Shown in pieces: positions 59,541-64,000 of a stretch of 64,000 bases of DNA. Source of the stretch: an uncultured Clostridia bacterium (GTDB taxonomy: Bacteria > Bacillota > Clostridia > Christensenellales > Pumilibacteraceae); contig CAKQPR010000001.1 of NCBI GenBank assembly GCA_934270565.1, forward strand, positions 213,498 to 277,497, in the 5' to 3' direction. The position numbers and the translations under genes are program-made. The number at the start of each line of letters is the position of its first letter. The first letter of the stretch is position 1. The notes beneath the pieces are model-generated. The model had not been told where the DNA came from, ran no database searches, and saw nothing but the letters and a program-made list of their open reading frames with translations.

Positions 59541-59632
59541 CTTTTGCGACTTGTTTTCTATATATTATGTTCTTTATGATACAATCATACTTGTCGGGTC
59601 TGAGGCGTTCGTATACGATTATTACCCGTCGG

Positions 59633-60559
59633 CTATTCAACGATTTCTTCCTGCGTTTCGCTCACATGATATTCATTCTCTTTGATTTCGTCATAACGTT
59701 CTTCATCGAACACATACTTATACATCACATCCGAAGAGGAGTTTATGCTACCCGTCGTTCCGTTTCCTTTATCCGTCGTGACTTCGGATCTGCGTCCGTA
59801 CTCAGTAACTTTGCCGTCCTTAACGACAAACGTAAAAACGAGCTTCATAGTACCGTGTTTGCCGTCTTTTTCATATCTTAACCCATCGACGGTCGCATCA
59901 ACGGTTATCAGACTCGTGTCGATACTGTCGCGACCGATCGAAACCGTAATCTTGTCGGCGGTAGCCCCGCTGTCGCCTTCGTTTTCGACGATATATTTTT
60001 TAAGGCTTGCCACGAAATCCGCATACGTTCCATCGGCGGTTAAGATTGCCGACAAAACGGTTTTGGGCGATTGCTCGGTACTGACGTAATTGCCCAAATC
60101 TTTCTCGGCGATGTAACTTCCGCTTTTTTCGTAGCTTCCGTCGTTAAGAAGTTGTTTATGACAATATTTGTACTTTTGTTCGCCGTCTGCGGTTACGAGT
60201 TTTACCGCGCCGATTAAATTCTGGGTCAGGGTAAGTTGAGATCCCGAACTTTCGGAAGGCTTTGTCTCTTCGGACGTTTCGTACATAAATCTGTTGCCGT
60301 CGCGCGTTTCGTAAGATTTGTCGATTTCGAGAAGAACGCCGTCGACCATGTAAGCGATCGTTTCCGAATAGGTATAGACGTCGTCGTACGACAGCGAAAA
60401 TTCGACGCCCGCCTTGAATACGGCGTAGTTTTCTTCGTCGGTGTACGTTGCGTGAACCCCGCCTGTATCGTCTCCGCCCGTCTTGTTGCCGCAAGCGACA
60501 AGGGCGAACATGAACACGACCGCAAGCAGCATTGCCAGAATCTTCATTCCTTTCTTCAT
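59633..60559 (-). CDS. Lipoprotein of unknown function (308 aa)
   Basis: Signal peptide and lipobox (MKKGMKILAMLLAVVFMFAL, then VACGNKT). The mature part is polar, rich in Thr, Ser, Lys, Asp and Glu, with alternating beta patterns (FSLSYDDVYTYSETIAYMVD, TMKLVFTFVVKDGKVTEYG). That pattern resembles LolA/LppX-like or DUF-type lipoproteins of Clostridia, but I cannot name a family. It is the last gene of the transcript, 28 nt after prfA, with an AGGAG site. The link to translation genes is probably only positional. Confidence 0.75.
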   Translation of the reverse strand: MKKGMKILAMLLAVVFMFALVACGNKTGGDDTGGVHATYTDEENYAVFKAGVEFSLSYDDVYTYSETIAYMVDGVLLEIDKSYETRDGNRFMYETSEETKPSESSGSQLTLTQNLIGAVKLVTADGEQKYKYCHKQLLNDGSYEKSGSYIAEKDLGNYVSTEQSPKTVLSAILTADGTYADFVASLKKYIVENEGDSGATADKITVSIGRDSIDTSLITVDATVDGLRYEKDGKHGTMKLVFTFVVKDGKVTEYGRRSEVTTDKGNGTTGSINSSSDVMYKYVFDEERYDEIKENEYHVSETQEEIVE

Positions 60560-60587
60560 AACCTTTTATCTCCTTTTTAATAAAATA

Positions 60588-61676
60588 CTACTTACCTGTG
60601 CCTTGCTCGATTTCTGCTTCGAGTTTGGCGGTCTGATCGGCAATACGGAGCGCTTCGAGCATTTCGTCTATATCGCCGTTCATAAACGTATCGAGCGAAT
60701 ACAACGTAAGGTTTATGCGGTGATCGGTAACGCGTCCTTGCGGGAAATTATAGGTACGGATACGCTCCGAGCGATCGCCCGTTCCGACCTGCGCGCGGCG
60801 GTTTTCGGAATACTCCTTGTTCGCGTCCTCCTGCATCTTGTCGAACAGCTTGCTTTTGAGCACGCGCATAGCCTTGTCGCGGTTTTTGATCTGACTGCGC
60901 TCGTCCTGACAGCAAACGACTATTCCCGTGGGAAGGTGTGTTATTCTTATCGCGGATTCGGTCTTGTTGACGTGCTGACCGCCCGCGCCGCCCGACCGAT
61001 AAGTATCGATTTTAAGGTCCTTTTCGTTGATTTCGACCACGACGTCCTCGACCTCGGGAAGCACCGCCACCGTCACGGTCGAAGTGTGAATTCTGCCCTG
61101 CGACTCGGTGTCGGGAACGCGCTGAACGCGATGAACGCCGCTCTCGAATTTGAGCTTTGAGAACAGACTGTCGCCCGAAACGGAGAAAACGGCTTCCTTT
61201 ACGCCGCCGAGTTCGGTAGCGTTGATATCCACGTCCTCTACCTTCCAGCGGTTCTTTTCGGCGTACATTTTGTACATACGCATAAGCTCCGCGGCGAACA
61301 GCGCGGCTTCGTCTCCGCCCGCGCCCGCACGTATTTCTATAATGACGTTTTTGTCGTCGTTGGGGTCGGCGGGAAGCAGCAGAACACGCAATTCGTTGTT
61401 GATTTTTTCGAGCTCGGCTTTTTTCTCCTCGAGTTCGGCGGCGGCAAGCTCGCGAAGCTCGCTATCCTCTTCGGTTTCCGCCATAAGCCTCAGATCCTCG
61501 ATTTCCTTTTCGGTGTCGGTGAGCCGAGCGTAAGCCGTAACGACCGGCTCGACCTGCGAATGTTCCTTGACGAGCTTGGTCCACTCCTTATTGTCGGCAA
61601 TGATCTCGGGCTTCGCGATAAGCTCGGTAAGTTCGTCGTATTTCTTTTTTATGGTGTCGAGTTTCGCCTTGTTCAT
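60588..61676 (-). CDS. prfA: Peptide chain release factor 1
   Basis: A 362-aa factor that reads UAA and UAG. The GGQ loop (GGAGGQHVNKTES, near 230) that triggers peptidyl-tRNA hydrolysis is intact, and ELAAAELEEKKAELEKINNE in domain 1 is normal. Its partner PrmC, which methylates the GGQ glutamine, is encoded directly upstream as part of a fusion protein, 1 nt away. Confidence 0.97.
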   Translation of the reverse strand: MNKAKLDTIKKKYDELTELIAKPEIIADNKEWTKLVKEHSQVEPVVTAYARLTDTEKEIEDLRLMAETEEDSELRELAAAELEEKKAELEKINNELRVLLLPADPNDDKNVIIEIRAGAGGDEAALFAAELMRMYKMYAEKNRWKVEDVDINATELGGVKEAVFSVSGDSLFSKLKFESGVHRVQRVPDTESQGRIHTSTVTVAVLPEVEDVVVEINEKDLKIDTYRSGGAGGQHVNKTESAIRITHLPTGIVVCCQDERSQIKNRDKAMRVLKSKLFDKMQEDANKEYSENRRAQVGTGDRSERIRTYNFPQGRVTDHRINLTLYSLDTFMNGDIDEMLEALRIADQTAKLEAEIEQGTGK

Positions 61677-61677
61677 A

Positions 61678-63432
61678 TTATTTCCTCTTCGCTCTTATAA
61701 CTCTGTCGTTGCCGCAAAAATCCTTTATAACCTCGATTTCCGCGAAATCTTTCTCTAACAGCGCGGAAACTTCCGCCGCCTGATCGTAGCCGATTTCGAG
61801 AACGAGCACGCCTCGATCGGTAAGATATTCGGGCGCTTTTTCGGCTATAAGCCTGTAAAATTCAAGTCCGTCCTCGCCGCCGTCGAGCGCAATCGCGGGC
61901 TGGCAGGTAACTTCGGGCTCGAGCGAGGGAATTTCGCCCGAGCGGATATACGGCGGGTTAGATACGATAAGGTCGAATTTGCCTTCGATATTGTTAAATC
62001 CGTCGGACAGAACGGTTTTCGCTTTGAAACGTTCGAGGTTTGCGGCGGCGACGCTAAGCGCCTTTTCGCTCACGTCCGAAGCGGTCAAATGCGCGCCGGT
62101 GTTTTCCACTATCGCGGCGGCAATGCACCCGCTTCCGGTCATAAGATCGAGCGCTTCGACCGGTTTTTCCATACTTTTTATCGCTTTTATGGCGGTTTCG
62201 GCAACGATTTCGGTATCGAGCCGCGGTACGAGCACGTCGGGCGTTACGGCGATACGAAGTCCGTAAAACTCCGAATAGCCGGTGATGTAATCGAGCGGCT
62301 TGCCTTTGGCGCGTTCGTTGCAGACGGCTACCGCCTTTCTGTACTGCGCCATCGTGGAGCGCTCGACCGAGGAAAGCTCGCTTCGCTTCACTCCGAGGGC
62401 ATAGCAGAGTATCCACTCGATTTCGGCTTCTTCGGTTTTACCCACCTTTTCGAGACGGCGCCGAACGATCGCGCGAAGCTTGGGCACGGTAAGTTCGCCG
62501 AATAAATGCGGCTTTATGCTCTCGTCGGCGTCCATTTCTTCGACGAGCTTGAAACTCGAAATCGCGACTTCCGCCATTTCGTCGTCGGGCGGGTAAGTCG
62601 TAAGCCGCTGGAGCGCAAGCCCCGGGGCGCGGAGAATATCGGTAAATACGTTATCGGGTAAAAGCGCGAGCGCGCGCAGAAGCTCGTAACTGAGCCCCGC
62701 AACGAGCGGAAGCAGCAATAATCTTATTCCCATACGCGCAAACGTGCCTATTTCCGTCCACCCGAGCAACGACAAGAGCCACGTTACGAGCGAGAACACG
62801 AGTATCGACACGACCATTACGAAGAAAAGGAAAGTCGTTCCGCAACGGTTGTGGCGGGTCGAACACTTCTGCACGTTTTCGGGCGTGAGCTCCATGCCTT
62901 TTTCGAAACAGTTGATCGTACGGTGTTCCGCGCCGTGGTACATAAACGTGCGCTTGATTTCCTTCATTCGCGACACGACGAACAGATAAAGCACGAAAAG
63001 CGCGATACGGACGAGCCCTTCGATGAGCGACGAAAGCAAAATTCCGAGGCTGACGAGCTTTCCGAGCATCGACACGATAAACGACGGCAAAAGTATGAAA
63101 AGTCCTACCGCAAGCACGATCCCGAGCACCGTCGCGACCGCGTAAGAAGCCTTGCTCGGCGTTTCGTCCTCGGGGTACACGACTTCCGCCGAACGAAGCA
63201 TCGTGCCCGTGCCCGTAACGAGCGATTTCACGAACGCCACGCACCCGCGCAAAATCGGTATGCGCGAAATAACGCCGCGCTTTTTAAGCCGCTTCGTTTC
63301 GGTGAGAATATCGCCCTCTTCCGTGCGCACGCTGAGCGCCATCGAACTCGCGCCCTGCATCATAACGCCTTCCATAAGCGCCTGCCCGCCTATAAGCGTG
63401 CGTTTAACTTTTTCGTCCTTTTTTTGTTTCAT
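61678..63432 (-). CDS. prmC: Fusion of DUF1385 membrane protein (YqhQ-like) and PrmC
   Basis: A single 584-aa frame. Residues 10-300 are a DUF1385 protein: IGGQALMEGVMMQG start, RTFMYHGAEHRTINCFEKG (near 161), CSTRHNRCGTTFLFF, and four to five membrane helices. Residues 312-584 are the PrmC/HemK glutamine methyltransferase, with DLMTGSGCIAAAIVE and the catalytic NPPY at 492-495. In many Clostridia these are two adjacent genes before prfA; here I see no stop codon or ribosome site between them. The fusion would tether the RF1-modifying enzyme to the membrane. AAGGTG precedes the ATG. A sequencing error removing a stop codon is possible but would have to leave the frame intact. Confidence 0.9.
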   Translation of the reverse strand: MKQKKDEKVKRTLIGGQALMEGVMMQGASSMALSVRTEEGDILTETKRLKKRGVISRIPILRGCVAFVKSLVTGTGTMLRSAEVVYPEDETPSKASYAVATVLGIVLAVGLFILLPSFIVSMLGKLVSLGILLSSLIEGLVRIALFVLYLFVVSRMKEIKRTFMYHGAEHRTINCFEKGMELTPENVQKCSTRHNRCGTTFLFFVMVVSILVFSLVTWLLSLLGWTEIGTFARMGIRLLLLPLVAGLSYELLRALALLPDNVFTDILRAPGLALQRLTTYPPDDEMAEVAISSFKLVEEMDADESIKPHLFGELTVPKLRAIVRRRLEKVGKTEEAEIEWILCYALGVKRSELSSVERSTMAQYRKAVAVCNERAKGKPLDYITGYSEFYGLRIAVTPDVLVPRLDTEIVAETAIKAIKSMEKPVEALDLMTGSGCIAAAIVENTGAHLTASDVSEKALSVAAANLERFKAKTVLSDGFNNIEGKFDLIVSNPPYIRSGEIPSLEPEVTCQPAIALDGGEDGLEFYRLIAEKAPEYLTDRGVLVLEIGYDQAAEVSALLEKDFAEIEVIKDFCGNDRVIRAKRK

Positions 63433-63490
63433 TTAATACACCTTGCAGCCGTTTCCTGAAAATATTTTTTGTTTTTATCTTTTTCTCTTG

Positions 63491-63607
63491 GGACTTGCAA
63501 CGTTGCCAACCTTGTGAGGCTTTCCCTCTGGACTTGCAACGTTGCCGACCTTATGAGGCTTTCCCTCTGGACTTGCAACGTTGCCGACCTTATGAGGCTT
63601 CCCCTCG
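63491..63607. repeat. 39-bp tandem repeat, three copies
   Basis: Units start at 63491, 63530 and 63569 with GGACTTGCAACGTTGCCGAC. Copies 1 and 2 differ at two positions, and copy 3 runs into R1. Each contains the perfect palindrome GCAACGTTGC. Positions 63433-63490 hold the leader and possible promoter of the DUF1385-prmC gene. Confidence 0.9.
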
Positions 63608-64000
63608 GGGGGAAGCTCCGCCGTAGGCGGTGATGAGGGGTTGTCTTTTACGTTACGCTTGTCTTAACCCGACCCCTCATCCGGCACTGCGTGCCACCTT
63701 CCCCCAAGGGGGAAGGCTTTATGGGCGCCTTTTACGTTACGCCCGTCTTAGCCCGACCCCTCATCCGGCACTGCGTGCCACCTTCCCCCAAGGGGGAAGG
63801 CTTTAAATGGGCGCCATTTACGTTACGCCCGTCTTAACCCGACCCCTCATCCGGCACTGCGTGCCACCTTCCCCCAAGGGGGAAGGCTTTAAATGGGCGC
63901 CTTTTACGTTATGTTCGTCTTACCCCGACCCCTCATCCGGCACTGCGTGCCACCTTCCCCCAAGGGGGAAGGCTTTAAATGGTTGCCTTTTACGTTACGT
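63608..64000. repeat. R1 array, about 86-bp period, cut by the window end
   Basis: After a complete R1 start, the half-unit GACCCCTCATCCGGCACTGC..CCTTCCCCCAAGGGGGAAGG recurs at 63671, 63755, 63841 and 63927 (spacing 84, 86, 86). The array continues to the edge of the window, so its real length is unknown. Confidence 0.92.

Noticed and set aside
1..64000. Transposase, prophage or rRNA/tRNA genes
   Set aside because: I looked for DDE/IS200-type products, phage structural genes, tRNA-like cloverleaf ends and rRNA sequence and found none that I can support.

Overview
The window looks like a chromosomal segment of an anaerobic, gut-type Bacillota (Clostridia; a Christensenellales-like lineage is my best guess, inferred and not proven). 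The supporting signs are an HrcA/CIRCE-controlled hrcA-grpE-dnaK-dnaJ operon, spore genes (yabP, yabQ, a SpoIIQ-like M23 protein with a YwmB-like neighbour), consensus sigma-A promoters with strong Shine-Dalgarno sites, BspA-type LRR lipoproteins, host-glycan hydrolases (GH20, GH2), and intergenic repeats of the kind common in gut Clostridia. Nearly all genes lie on the minus strand. The plus-strand genes are a 28-aa peptide gene, yabP-yabQ, ade with a small follower, and a 64-aa ORF. I see no rRNA, tRNA, CRISPR array, transposase or phage gene.

Layout. 0.3-9.6 kb: cation/proton antiporter, tiny basic peptide, tex, yabPQ, an ECF sigma factor with a membrane anti-sigma and a lipoprotein that duplicates the anti-sigma outer domain, trmL. 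9.7-18.4 kb: GH20 and GH2 hydrolases, SpoIIQ-like/YwmB-like pair, adenine deaminase. 18.4-24.2 kb: three LRR lipoproteins in one operon. 25.1-41.8 kb: one 14-gene operon, the most unusual part of the window. 42-45.1 kb: a MacB-type ABC exporter with a 42-aa membrane peptide. 46.5-52.4 kb: rpsU, a Gfo/Idh oxidoreductase with an AraC regulator, and prmA-rsmE-mtaB-hit. 53.4-58.1 kb: heat-shock operon. 59.6-63.4 kb: a DUF1385-PrmC fusion, prfA and a lipoprotein.

The 14-gene operon (minus strand, promoter at 41763-41791, reading down to 25143) encodes in order: a zinc-ribbon LRR protein; two small basic-to-acidic helical proteins that look like ESCRT-III (Snf7) subunits; a Vps4/katanin-type AAA ATPase with an N-terminal MIT-like helical domain; an XRE regulator; a trypsin-like protease with Sel1-like repeats; an SPFH/band-7 protein with a zinc ribbon; a 504-aa coiled-coil protein with an FG-like linker; a 905-aa fusion of an MIT-like region, a CbxX/SpoVK-type AAA domain, a HEPN-like domain and an FtsK motor; a 1030-aa single-pass membrane protein with Ig/Fn3-like outer repeats; a lipoprotein; two FtsX-like permeases; and an ABC ATPase. 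I infer a membrane-remodelling or envelope-surveillance machine in which ATPases carrying MIT-like domains act on polymer-forming helical proteins. It is comparable in logic to eukaryotic/archaeal ESCRT-III-Vps4, and in part to the Bacillus PspA-YdjGHI (SPFH plus zinc ribbon) module. The ESCRT assignment rests on sequence pattern and gene context only.

Between operons lie mosaics of short dispersed repeats, named here R1 (ends like CCTTCCCCCAAGGGGGAAGG), R2 (starts like TCATTTCGACCGAAG, ends near a GTCGGC hairpin), R3 (core GCGGACGAGGGCGTCCGC), R4 (core CGCGAGATCTCTCGACT), R5 (core CAATCCCCCACCCACCTGCG) and R6, an 86-bp element with three hairpins present in four copies. R6 copies differ by paired compensatory changes in all three stems, which argues for selection on folded structure. 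None of the repeats interrupts a recognisable gene.
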